Below, piece after piece: positions 1 to 10,418 of a DNA stretch of 37,010 nucleotides (position 1 is the stretch's first letter; every line of letters begins with the position of its first letter). The notes under the pieces are model-generated. The model was not told where the DNA came from. It did no database searches and was given only the letters and a program-made list of their open reading frames with translations. A program made the translations under genes and the position numbers. Origin of the DNA: Seminavis robusta (taxonomy: Eukaryota; Bacillariophyta; Bacillariophyceae; Naviculales; Naviculaceae). The DNA lies in assembly GCA_903772945.1 (NCBI GenBank), contig CAICTM010001102.1, positions 1 to 37,010 of the forward strand. Reading direction: 5' to 3'.

Positions 1-2512
1 AACCTTACAACCGGATACCTTTCCCCTCAGTACCATCTTGTCTATGATGATTGGTTTGAAACAGTTTTACTCTTCAGAAGATCAACCACCTCTAGAGTGG
101 ACCAACATGTGCATCTTCCAACGCTTCGAGACCCTATTTGATGAGGACACTCCACCTCCCTAGCAGACGAGTGGCTTACTCCAGAGGAAAAGGCCATCAA
201 CCAGCACCGATCTCATCTTCAGAAGCTTCGACATGGGAGAAAATTATGGCAGGATGACAAGAGCAAAGATAAAAGGGATGATCTTCATTTTCAACTCCGT
301 CTCCAGCACAGCCCAGGTTTCACACAGGGAGATTCCAGATCGTCTGCCACCACCTCAGACTCAAAATTACCCTCTTCTTGGGACAGGGAGCCTCCCACCA
401 TCAGCACTCCCACCACTGATGTCCACGAGCCAATCTCTGCCCCTCGTCGTAATCCCAGTAGAACAGCCCACAGCAAGAAGCCTGAGACTCTGAACATGGA
501 CCCAAGTTGAAGACATATGCGCGTCCTTCATCCCTGTTGAGTTGTGCTTTAGCTTTGACCTTTGGAGTTACTCCAATTTCTGGGCACATGATGCAATCTC
601 AGGTGAATGGTTTATTCACCTTTGACCAACACCCAGGAATCATTCATCCTGGCATTCTTCAAAGCCCACTGGCTCTCAAGGCCAAAATTTCCAAAGACCC
701 TGATCTCCCCTCTCTGAAGGAATACTCTGATGGACCACATGCAGACCATTTCTGGGCAGCAATGGACAAAGAAATTGCCAGCCTTGAAGGCAAAGGGACT
801 TGGCACATCGTACAACGTTCTTCTATGCCCTCACACCTAAAGGCGGTTCCTGGAACATGGGTGCAACGAATTAAGAGGTTACCAGAGGACAATTAAATAA
901 GTTCAAATCTAGATGGTGCTGCAGAGGAGACCTTCAGTCTATGAAGGCGTCGCGTACTCTCCACTTGTTGGTTGGCCCACTGTTAGAGCCGGTCTTCTTC
1001 TTGCAGCTGCACATGGATGGGAATCGAGACAAGTTGATTTTACTCTGCTTTCTGTCAAAGCCCTCAGCCTGTCGACCAGCCATCTGTACATGGAATTGCC
1101 TCAGTACTATCGACCCAAAGGTTATGAAGGAACAGGACTGTGTTTTGAAACTTGAACAAGTCCATCTATGGGCAGACCATTCCCTAAATTATTTTATGAG
1201 CATCTATGTCGCGGGATGATCCAACTTGTTTCGAAACCTCGGCAGCAGACCCATGTTTGTTTATTCATAAGGAGCATCAACTCATGGTATTAAATGATTG
1301 TGATGACCAAATCTGGCTCAGTCCAGACAATGATCTGATTGAGTCCTATGTTGGGCAGCTCCAGAAACTTGGATATGACCTCACCATGGAAGAAAAAGGT
1401 GACATCTTGGATTCCTCGGCATAATTTTGAAAGACAGGGAGACAATGTTGAGCTCACTCAAAAGGGCTCATCAATAAAGTCATCGAATATACTGGTATGT
1501 CTGACGCTAGCAAGAAGCTTTCTCCTGCCGCCACCGATCCTCTCGGAGCTGACAAACTGGGGGCCCCATTTGAAGAAGAGTGAGCTATCCAGCTGCAGTT
1601 GGGATCTGCTTTATATTGCGTCGAACACTCGCCCAGACATCACTTTTAGTGTGCACCAGGTGGCACGATTAGTCACAATCCCAGGCATTCCCATGCTCAA
1701 GCAATAAACGTATCATTCGGTATCTGATTGGCACAAGTGACAAAGGCATTTGTTTAGCCCTAAACTTGATCAGGGACTTGACTGTTGGGTCGATGCTGAC
1801 TTCGCCGGATTGTTATGGATATGAGGATGATCAGGATCCTGTGTCCGTCAAGTCTCGCACTGGATTTGTCTTGACTTTGTTTGGGTGCCCTATCATCTGG
1901 TCCAGCAAGTCTACAGACTGACATTACTTGAGCTCCACTGCTGCTGAGTAGTTGCCTTCACATGTCAATGAGGGAGCTGCTTCCTATGCGAGCTTTGCTC
2001 AAGAGAATTGGTAGCAAACTGAATATGCCGGTAATTACTGACAGTCTCGTGCGCTCTACAGTGTTCGAAAACAACCAAGGTCTGCCTTGTCTCTTGTGAA
2101 TGTTCCCAAAATGTCTGCGCGCAACAAAGTATTTGGCATTGAAGTACCACTTCTTCAGGTCCAATATCGGGAGTCGAAGGGCATCGTGGCCAAGTACATT
2201 CCGACTCTGGAACAACGGGCCGACATTTCACTAAGGGTCTCCAGCTCCACATGTTGCTGTCATTCGGAAGCCTCATGGGATGGTAATTTACCTCAGCACT
2301 TTGCTGGGGACTCTCTCCTATCGTTTTCTTGCTCCAGCTTCATTTCAGCTGTAAGGGAGTGCGACGGGATACAGCTTACAATTCAGCTTTACACTTTACA
2401 ATTAGCAGGCTTATCTAGAAATAATCAATAACTGCTCACTCACTTATTTGGAAATACAAACTTTACATCTCTTAGATCCTTAGACTAGTCAATGCACAAT
2501 GGTATTGTCGCA
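1..2512 (+). mobile_element. Ty1/copia retrotransposon, 3' portion (end of integrase, RT, RNase H, 3' LTR), frameshifted
   Basis: Pieces of a copia polyprotein can be read across all three + frames. At the left edge is the post-integrase motif SPQYHLVYDDWFETV. From about 738 comes the RT entry segment (HFWAAMDKEIASLEGKGTW), then a stretch beginning at about 912 that reads WCCRGDLQS followed by YEGVAYSPLVGWPTVRAG. The RT active-site segment near 1290-1320 reads CDDQIWLSPD. RNase H covers about 1740-2240, with KSRTGFVLTLFGCPIIWSSKS and a late ARNK-FGIE segment. The body ends in a purine tract (2351-2359) directly before the 3' LTR. The 5' half (gag, protease, most of integrase, 5' LTR) lies outside the window. 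Many single-base frameshifts break the reading frame. As read here it cannot encode a full polyprotein, although assembly error is a possible cause. Confidence 0.92.
2360..2512 (+). repeat. 3' LTR of the left copia element (153 bp)
   Basis: The LTR begins TGCGAC and ends GTCGCA, a perfect 6-bp terminal inverted repeat of the TG...CA type. It is preceded by the polypurine-like GTAAGGGAG at 2351-2359. A second LTR of exactly the same length lies inverted at 36223-36375. The boundary is fixed by that copy, because similarity stops at 2512 and at 36223. The two LTRs differ by a few substitutions and by compensating small indels, so they come from separate or diverged insertions. The element ended 80 bp downstream of the stop codon of the SET-domain gene. 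Confidence 0.93.
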
Positions 2513-2592
2513 ATATGTATAGCAATCATGCATGGACTTGCCCGTCCTATTTGCGCTGTCGCGGCTGTTGCTTGTACGGAGAGTGTATCTAC

Positions 2593-3825
2593 TCACAACT
2601 CATCCCCACAAATTTCTGCGGAATGGTGCCCATCCAGCGTGGCCTCAATGCCAGCCGTCAAGGCGATTATGAAATCTTTGTGGTATCTGGCAATCATCTC
2701 CGACTCATGTTGGGGCAAGCTATTGACTGCTTCTGCATTCAAATCAATCGCTTCCAAGCGAGTTAATTCCTCCCGCAAGTACTGTAGTCCCTTGTCATCC
2801 GGAACCCCCACCGTCTTTCCCGCCTCCTGGGAAAAGACGGCATGAATATGCTCGGCGTCGTCTTGCACGACTTCATAATAGATTTGGTGTTCCCAAAATG
2901 GCCAGACTTGAGGGAGCTCTTCGACAAATCCAAAATCGCGAAAGATCCCCGGTGTGCCCCAGTCATCACCGATATTGTAGCAATCCGTGCAGTAGTTATA
3001 AGTAGCAAACAATTCGTCTCCGACGTGAATGGGTGCCATAGCCCATGCCCTGACTCCTTCGTCACTGCGGAGGGGCGTGTTGTCGACATTGAGTTTTCCA
3101 TTGTGATGATTGACCATGTCCCACACGGGGATAAATTCGCTGTCGTAGCCGCGTTGAATGGTCAAGGCCACGGCTTGGACTTCCTCGGGCTTACTTGGAG
3201 TAATGCATTTGGTTTGAACAAACTGTTCCTCAATCCAATCCACTAACGGTGGTTGGCTGTACTGTGTGTCGCTACTAGCAGTGGCGTTGGTGATGCGACC
3301 TTGGATTTTGCGGAGTAGATTCTTAGCCGGTTCGCTGTAGGTGGCAGGTAGCATTCCCGTGGGTATCGTGTCGAGATAAGCGAGATAAGGACCGTAGTAG
3401 GACGCTTCCGGGTCGTCTCTCCATTTTCGCGTCTCCTCTAGCAACTTTTGAGCCAATCGACACGTATTGGCAAAGTACACTTGATTCGCTTGGTCCACAC
3501 CTACATCTTTCCGGTAGTACAGATCCGTGTCTTCCATTTCATCGGGTTGTAACCCCAAGTAACATGATTTCGGAATTTGCAGCACCGTTTCATTCTCGGC
3601 GATATCGGCAGTAGCAAAGACGCCCATATAGGAATTTGGATTGCTCGGATCTTGACGACGAATTTTAATCTTGTCGCTGACAAATCCACCCTTGGATCGC
3701 ACCCACGATATCAAAGCCGATGCATGATCTGTGTTGCTGCTACCGGTTCTCGCAGTCGAAGAAACAACGGGAGATAGTAGTGCGACCAGCGCAGCAAATA
3801 CAAGAGGCGACGGCCGAAAGTTCAT
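2593..3825 (-). CDS. secreted SET-domain protein (Rubisco-LSMT / SETD3-like)
   Basis: Single-exon gene of 410 residues. The first in-frame ATG is at 3825; the frame stays open upstream only from a TTG. Residues 1-25 form a signal peptide (hydrophobic stretch LVFAALVALLSPVV ending in SSTA). The SET domain follows. Its N-terminal half is at about 68-90 (MGVFATADIAENETVLQIP), the NH motif is DMVNH at 236-240, and the catalytic-tyrosine strand is GDELFATYNY at 269-278. The large insert between the two halves and the helical C-terminal part fit the SETD3/LSMT group of lysine or histidine methyltransferases. An ER-directed SET protein is unusual because known family members act in cytosol, nucleus or chloroplast. 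The leader could be the first part of a plastid-targeting presequence, but no clear ASAFAP-type motif follows. The substrate cannot be told from sequence. Confidence 0.88.
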   Translation of the reverse strand: MNFRPSPLVFAALVALLSPVVSSTARTGSSNTDHASALISWVRSKGGFVSDKIKIRRQDPSNPNSYMGVFATADIAENETVLQIPKSCYLGLQPDEMEDTDLYYRKDVGVDQANQVYFANTCRLAQKLLEETRKWRDDPEASYYGPYLAYLDTIPTGMLPATYSEPAKNLLRKIQGRITNATASSDTQYSQPPLVDWIEEQFVQTKCITPSKPEEVQAVALTIQRGYDSEFIPVWDMVNHHNGKLNVDNTPLRSDEGVRAWAMAPIHVGDELFATYNYCTDCYNIGDDWGTPGIFRDFGFVEELPQVWPFWEHQIYYEVVQDDAEHIHAVFSQEAGKTVGVPDDKGLQYLREELTRLEAIDLNAEAVNSLPQHESEMIARYHKDFIIALTAGIEATLDGHHSAEICGDEL

Positions 3826-4754
3826 TGTGTAGTGTCGATCGTTGGGATGAGGGGTTTGTCGGGGAAAGAGAAGGAGCAAAAAATGGGCTGATTCTAAACC
3901 CCCTTAACAATTGCAAGTGGCCAGGTGTGGAGCATGCGGTGCGTTGCGTTCACTGGTCCGATCATTCAGGCTCTTCGCGCACCTCCCATGATTCGATTCG
4001 CAAGTTTGCTTGTTGACAAGTGGTTGTGGGAAAGGTGCGGAGCGTTTTGGGTGTTGGGTGGGGGTGGGGGTCGCTAGTTGATTCATTCCCCCGAGTGAGG
4101 GAACCACATTTCCATTCGAAAGGGTCGATTGAAGTGATTCGATTCGATTCCATTCCATTCGATGGTTGAAGAAGTCATCGGCACCAAGCATTCACGCCCC
4201 AGAAAACCAAATGCGGCCTCGTGCCGTCTTCAGGTACGAACAAAAGATCTGCTGCTTGAAGCAAGGGTCTGGATTTCCACACTCTAACATTGAACTTGGT
4301 TCTTTTTTTTGTTACAAACTGGACTGTTTAGAAAACTGCTTGATCAAGGCAAAGCCAGTTGTCCATCCTTAGATTCAAAATAAATCCTGTGCCAGTCCTT
4401 TTTGCTTGTGGTTCATGCATTCATCAAAGGCCAGAGGTCCTTTGATCCCACACTATACTGTACTATATACCGAGACTCCTGAAATATATTTAAAACTAGA
4501 ACTAGTCAGGACGGTTTAGACTTTGTGTACGAGACGATTGACAGCTATAAGGACTGGCATAACCTTGGTTGTCCGAAGCAGTGGCTACGAACAACCCGCA
4601 GCTTTGCCATGCAGAAATGTTGCCCAAACAAGGTGAACCATAGCGACACTATGTGTATAAAAATTGCTCTGAACGGAGGTAGCGCCATTGCGACTTCTGT
4701 TTGTCGGCTTGTCGGTTTGTGTGTCACACTTTTTAGCTCTAACGTGTGTAACAA
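3826..4754. other. intergenic, no gene seen; short GATTC-type simple repeat
   Basis: This is the upstream region of the SET gene. It holds the 28-bp element, a G-rich stretch near 4050-4075, and a short tract near 4137-4160 built from GATTC/CATTC units. Open frames here are short and resemble no protein I recognise. Confidence 0.6.
4084..4111 (+). promoter_or_regulatory. 28-bp element shared with 12306-12333
   Basis: The core CCGAGTGAGG, with flanking CATTCC and ACCAC, also occurs at 12306-12333, with 24 of 28 bases matching. It lies about 260 bp upstream of the SET gene start (minus strand); the other copy lies about 240 bp upstream of the glycosyltransferase start (also minus strand). The same orientation and similar distance suggest a promoter element. 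No function is known to me. Confidence 0.35.
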
Positions 4755-5880
4755 ATTGACATTTTGATAGAATACTATTCGATTTGAATTGTAACATTGG
4801 CCAAAACCACTACTGTGCTACTTACTGTAATAACCACTGAATAAGTCTTTCTGAATGCCGGACTGGCTGGAATTATGGTGTTCTTCTGTAATTGCACATT
4901 CAGTATTGTTAAGTCCTATCAATACATTTACTCAATTTTGTGATTCTTTCTGTAAATTAAAGTAAAAATAAATCCACTGGATTAGACTAGAAAATCAAGT
5001 GAATATGTGAAATGAACGATTCATCAAGAACAGGCTAAATCGTTATGGCTTAGATTGGGAGGGATTTTATCTATTTTGTTAAACTCAAACAGAATTTACT
5101 AAACAATTACCATTTTGATAAAGTACATTGAATTTGAATTGTATTATTGACCAAAACTGCAACTGTACATTTTACTGTGAAACCAGTGTATAAGTCTTAT
5201 TCCAGGAAAGAACATCAGGAATTAAAGACTTCTCCTGTAATTGCACCTTTAGTATTTTTAAGTCTTATCAAATACATTATCAATTTTGTGATTATTTATG
5301 TAAATTAGAGTATTAACAAATCTAGTGGATTGGACCATCAAAATCATGTGAATCTGTGAAATGGACGATTCATCCACATTGGGCTAAAGAATGATGGTTT
5401 AGATTTGTAAAGATTTATCTTTTTTTGCTAAAGTTATATGGAATTTACTGCAAAATTACCATTTTGATAGACTTTCATTTGATTTGAATTGTAATATTGG
5501 CTAAAACCCAATACTGTGTATTTTCCTGTACACCTCATTGTATAAGTCTTATTCCAGGAAAAAACATGAGGAATTAAAGGGTATTCCTGTAAATGCACCT
5601 ACAGTATTGTTAAGTCTTCTCAATATATTTATGCAATTTTGTGATCTTTCTGTAAATTAGAGTAAAAGCAAGTCTTTTGGATTGGGTCATCAAAATCATA
5701 TGAATCTGTGAAATGAACGATTCATCCAGAATGGGATACAGCTTGATGGGAGAGATTTTATCAATTTGGCTAAAGTTTTATTTAGAATTTACTGAACATT
5801 TACCATTTTGATGGAGTAACATTGGATTGGAATTGTGTTATCGGCCAACACGGCTACTGTACAATTCACTGTATGCTCCA
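4755..5880. repeat. AT-rich tandem satellite, unit about 350 bp, three units plus a partial fourth
   Basis: The landmark ATTTTGAT recurs at 4761, 5112, 5461 and 5805 (spacings 351, 349 and 344). The second landmark AATGAACGATTCATC (one substitution in unit 2) recurs at 5011, 5360 and 5712 (spacings 349 and 352). Two landmarks with the same period show a real head-to-tail array rather than scattered similarity. Units are clearly diverged, with many substitutions, so the array is old. No open frame persists through the units. The array fades at about 5880. Confidence 0.93.
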
Positions 5881-6308
5881 AGGTCCTAATGCTTTCTGTT
5901 TGCCGGACTCCCCGGAAGGATGGTGTCCTTTGGGAATTTGATCTTGGATTTAACAGTTTCTCTTTTCAGGAACTGGTTGATTTACTCGGGGTACTCCTCT
6001 TTGTGGTAAGCTCGAATCGGGCGATTTACGAGGGCTTAACTGTTTTAAGTACTACAAGTATCCGGGTTGGGGTATCAACTCTCGCTGCCTCCTATTTGCC
6101 TTTTATTTGCTACTATCATACTAGTAGTGGCCGGCTAACTATGAATAGCAGTGGGGTACGACGGTACGACTGTACCGTAGCTCTGGCTAGCTTGGCAGCG
6201 TCCCAAAGCGGTCCTAGCTTGTATCCGACCCAGCCATTCTGTTTCTTCAAGAGAATTGTAACGCAAGTTTAGTTTTCACAGCTTCTACTAGCTAGTTCCG
6301 CACTGCAA
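5881..6308. other. intergenic, no gene supported
   Basis: This stretch lies between the satellite and the 3' end of the jacalin-like gene. An open frame covers much of it (5835-6272) but begins inside the satellite and resembles nothing I know. Confidence 0.5.
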
Positions 6309-7991
6309 TTACGCATTGATTGGAACCAGAAACGACACGACTTCCCCAAAGATATCGTCTGGTGCCTCTGCAATCAACCTTTCTAGTAGTACTCGTTGTT
6401 GTTGATGATCCCGAGAAGATGATGATAGACTCAAAGCCTGCCCTTGTTGCTCTCTTCTCTTGGCATGCGCCCTTTTCCTTTGATTCCACAACCACCAGGT
6501 TGACGTTTTCGTTCGCCAACCTGCAGTGCTGTTGTTTTGTGACTCATTATTATTGTCTGCTCGCCCCTGTTGCACCAACGCCCGTGTGGTGATGAGTGGC
6601 CCGGCAATCTCCCAGTTGCGAGACTCTGTGACAAAGGAAATGCGCGACAGTTGATGGGCTTTTCGCATCCCCGCCACGGCGACGATTCGGTGATGAAAGT
6701 CATTATTGTTGTTGTTGTACACCTTGTTGCTGTTGTTGTGCCAGTCGATTTCTTCTTGTTCCGAAGACCCGAGAAAAACGGTTCGTTGGTTGGTAACGAC
6801 CGTCAAGACTCCCTTTTGCTGTCGGACCTGTAGATTGATGGCAAACTCTGACGGGACAAGCGTCAACAACGCCAGTTGGACCGTGGGGTCGCGGTTCCAT
6901 AACTTCGTCTGCTGATCATGGTCAATGGATTGGCTCTCAACTTTGGCACCATTGGCAAACGTGGACTGGTACACTCCAAAGACTCCCACAATGGAATGTT
7001 TGTGCCTGTAGTAGCATTGGACCTGCTTGAGTTCTACCTTGACCGGGTGTTGTTCCTGATGTTGTTGACCACGCAGACTTTGATAAAAGCCCAGATCACT
7101 AAAAGAGGAGCCAAGGGCACGGCCACGTTGCAAGATTTCATGAGCGTCCACCAGCGGAGTGTCCTTGGACAATCGATGCTGGCTACTCCGATCATGCATT
7201 GTGAAGGATGGGATTTTTGTTGGGGACTTGTTCTCCTCATCTTCAGTCGCCTGAGTCGGTTGGGTGTAGAATACAACCTCCGATGCCACATTGCTTCTCC
7301 CGTGAAGCGTGGATCTCGCCGCCAATGCGATCACTTTCTTCCTATCCCCCTCTGCAAGAGTTGTTGTCCCTTCTGGAGTTGAATCCTTCTTGGGTGTTTG
7401 CTCTCCCAAGGTCACCACACGCCCTCGTTGTGTAGTCAATGTGATTCCCTTGACAACCCGGACGTGTTCATCAGTAGTGCTGCGAATCAGGTTCCCATAG
7501 TGAACGCGTACATCGACCACGTACTCTCCCAGTTCGAGTTCCAGGGTGGTGCATTGGACACCCGCCTTGGGGGCATTGCAGTCACTCGCCACTTGCACGA
7601 GTTTCCCATTGTCGTATCCCACGGTATGGACCGTCTGCAAGCCCACCACAACGGATCGCTTGTTGGAGAAGAAGCAATGAACTCTGATTAGGTCTATTGA
7701 AACAGCCTTCGTTTCTACTAGTAGGGGCTGGTTGTAGAGTGCCAAATGACGAGAAATCTCCTCTGGCGGCGGCAAGGACTCATCGTCATTGTTGCCGTCA
7801 GAGGCAGCAGCTGGTGACGTTGTTAAGAACTCTCCGGACGAACCATCGACTGTACCCAAGCAATTACTACCCAAGTGGAGATTGATGCCTCCCATCGTCG
7901 TCAAGTGGATCTGATTAGCAGGGGTATCCTTCTGATAAGCAGTGGTATTCTTCTGGTGCTTTCTGGACCGGAACAAGAACTTCATGGTCAT
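6309..7991 (-). CDS. protein with two jacalin-like (beta-prism) modules
   Basis: Single-exon frame of 560 residues from the ATG at 7991 (MTMKFLF); a second Met two codons later is an alternative. The frame continues upstream only to a TTG. Two internal modules share the same strand order. Module 1 covers about 98-243, with LELELGEYVVDVRVHYG, then GITLTTQRGRVVTLG and KKVIALAARSTLHG. Module 2 covers about 318-455, with LVPSEFAINLQVR, then VLTVVTNQRTVFLG and RIVAVAGMRKAHQLSRISF. This order (G/SEY, a TNRG-like strand, then a VIALAGR-like strand) is that of the jacalin lectin fold. The linkers are rich in Gln, Asn and Ser. The last 30 residues form a hydrophobic helix-like tail (LLERLIAEAPDDIFGEVVSFLV). 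No signal peptide is visible, so it is probably cytosolic. Carbohydrate binding is inferred and not shown. Confidence 0.7.
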   Translation of the reverse strand: MTMKFLFRSRKHQKNTTAYQKDTPANQIHLTTMGGINLHLGSNCLGTVDGSSGEFLTTSPAAASDGNNDDESLPPPEEISRHLALYNQPLLVETKAVSIDLIRVHCFFSNKRSVVVGLQTVHTVGYDNGKLVQVASDCNAPKAGVQCTTLELELGEYVVDVRVHYGNLIRSTTDEHVRVVKGITLTTQRGRVVTLGEQTPKKDSTPEGTTTLAEGDRKKVIALAARSTLHGRSNVASEVVFYTQPTQATEDEENKSPTKIPSFTMHDRSSQHRLSKDTPLVDAHEILQRGRALGSSFSDLGFYQSLRGQQHQEQHPVKVELKQVQCYYRHKHSIVGVFGVYQSTFANGAKVESQSIDHDQQTKLWNRDPTVQLALLTLVPSEFAINLQVRQQKGVLTVVTNQRTVFLGSSEQEEIDWHNNSNKVYNNNNNDFHHRIVAVAGMRKAHQLSRISFVTESRNWEIAGPLITTRALVQQGRADNNNESQNNSTAGWRTKTSTWWLWNQRKRAHAKRREQQGQALSLSSSSRDHQQQRVLLERLIAEAPDDIFGEVVSFLVPINA

Positions 7992-10418
7992 GCGGTATTG
8001 TGAGGAGCGGAGGTTTGTTGGTGTGAGAAGCGAACTGTATGTTGTTAATGCGGCTTTCACCCACCCCTCATCACCACTTCGACAACTGAACCGAGTATCG
8101 AAGAGGCCACAAAACAAATGTTACTTCAAAAAAAGTGTGTCCGATAACTTGCAAGAGTGCTTTTGAAGACTGGGCTTGACCGGCTCATTCAAGAAGACTT
8201 ACAGTAGTTGGTTGATTGCCAAGAGTCAAGAGTCAGTCACACGTTCCATGGAGCTTACCCCGCCACTGGAGCATTTTCTGGAATTATTGAATTCAAGGCA
8301 GTTTGCAGGAGAAGTAAGTGGTTACATAAAGCAAAGATCAAAAGATCTACAAGACAACTGCCACTAGCAACCACTGGTTCTTTACTGGAGCATTGCCGTT
8401 TGTTGTCTTCAATGTAAAAATAAGTAATTTTGTGAGCTTTAGAAAGATCAATGTCCTTGAAAAATATCACTAAATAAATGCGAAGCGCTATACTAAGTAA
8501 CAGCAACGAACCAGCCACGTGGCTTGTGGGAGGGCGCAAAAGCTTTTGGTGGCAAAACCGGTACCTGGTACCAGTAAGGGTGCAGTAGAGCTACAGTACT
8601 GTGGACTGTCTGTGGAGTACCGGTACCGAACCGTGAGGCCGCCAAAAACCTTCTCGCCACCGACAGTATCGGTATGTGGCTAGCTAGTAGTACATCGTAC
8701 CGGTACACCTTCCGGCACCACCGGCCTATCGATACTGGTACGGTACGGTGCAGTGCCAGAGTTGACTGTCGGCTATCTTCCATCCTCTCGAATACAAAAG
8801 GCAGAGTGCAAAGGGCCAAAAGAGGTCCTGCTGCAGTCCCAGCATAGCAAACTGGTATCACCATTACCAGCAACGCGTTGTCTCCGTCTCTCGGGAGTCG
8901 AGTCCATCCCACCAAGGGAGCCTGCAGCTGCTCTTCTCGTCTTGACACAGCTTGCTTCTTCTGGGGACCAACAATGGGGCTTGAAGAAATGTCAACAATC
9001 AGGTGGCTTCCAAGCCCATCCATGGGACAGATGGGAGCACCAGGCGCCGGCTCCTCGGCGATTGAATCATTCAATTGAACTAGCAAAAAGATGGCTAGTG
9101 TGCTTCCGAGTCTACACAGTGTAGTCGCTCCTTAATTCGATTGTGGCCACGAACCAGCAGCTACCTGGTACCAGTAGCTAGTACGGTACCGCATTGAGAA
9201 GAGATACACCTTTGCAGCAAAACTGGCTGCACCGTTGGGTTCGCCAAATGATGCCAGTGTCTGCGCCTTCAGAGGTACTACCGGTACGTATCGTACCGAT
9301 ACGCACCTCCACCCTCCACCGATTCCGCGTACGGGCATTGTACTGGTCGCTCGATCCTTCTACTCTCCATCCAAAAGTTCCGTTCCTGCTGTGCTCTGCC
9401 TATCGGTAGGAACCACTGCTCGAATCGAATCGGTACCCGTAGCGATTAGAGAGATTCTCGTTCTTGCCTCATATGACTTTGTTCAACTCTTGGAAATGCC
9501 CGCTGGCTGCTGACGATGTATGTATTGATCGTGCTTTGCTGGCTTCGCAGCCATCAACCTGCGTTGTGTTGCCCAGGTTGCACGACATTTGCTTTGATCA
9601 ACGGGGTGTGCATGGACGCGGTGAATCGTCGGCTGACCGGTGGATATCGAGGCAACCCAGGCATTCTTAGTGGCCTTCCTCAGCGATACTCAGATCATGG
9701 TTCCTTGACTCTCCAGGTAGTAGAACAGTGCGCTCTCTGATCCTTAAAGGCTTCGAATTGTTTGTGGCTCTGGCGGCAAGACATAGACCTCGTCATGGTA
9801 CTTCCGTTCAATCCCGTTGCGGCGGGAGCTTCGCTATGCGCTAGACTCCATCATTACGAAGGACACCGTACACCTGGAGCTACATTAGGGCGCCCTCAGT
9901 CTCATAGGAGCGCCCTCTACAGGATAATGCACACGCAAAAAGATTCAAGCACAGTTTCTTGACGCCTCAACAGTACCCGGTACAGGCATCTGTTGGTGAC
10001 CTAGTTCTTTGCCAGGGCAGGATCTGCCACTGAGTTGAGACTGTCTCAATCGACCAAGCACAACGTAGGTTTCTCCAACAAAAAGACAGGTATACCGGCA
10101 ATGAGATCCTACGAAGTTTTGTTTGAAGGCGAGGATCCGCATGCACTGACTTATTTTATCCAGTGACTGGTACCGGTAGCGCGCACCACCTTGGAGGACT
10201 TCATGTTGCTCCCGTGTGAGGAGGTGAATTGAAGCCATCATGCGGGCTTTCTGGAAATGAGGACACACCCCAACACTGAAAAGCCCCTGCTTTTTGAACC
10301 GACGTCTCAATTCTAGGCTTGCAAGGATGATGCAAGAACTGTCTTGCATGGTTGCCAAGATGGACAGCCAAGCTAGCAAGACATTGGTACCTTCTGTTAG
10401 GTATCGATTTAGGCTCTT
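7992..10418. other. 2.4-kb gene-poor interval with many GGTACC/TACCGG palindromes
   Basis: I see no frame here with family resemblance. The interval has an unusual density of GGTACC, TACCGGTA and CTAGTA words, in clusters near 8555-8760 and 9160-9310. These words generate spurious open frames with peptides such as WYQV on either strand. A short unit (CGAACCAGC followed by CTGGTACCAGTA) occurs twice, near 8506-8576 and 9149-9178. Confidence 0.55.

Noticed and set aside
5835..6272. 145-codon plus-strand open frame
   Set aside because: It begins inside the satellite remnant and has no conserved features.
8493..9086. 197-codon minus-strand open frame
   Set aside because: It starts at a non-ATG codon, crosses several GGTACC/TACCGG repeat clusters that create the frame, and resembles no family.
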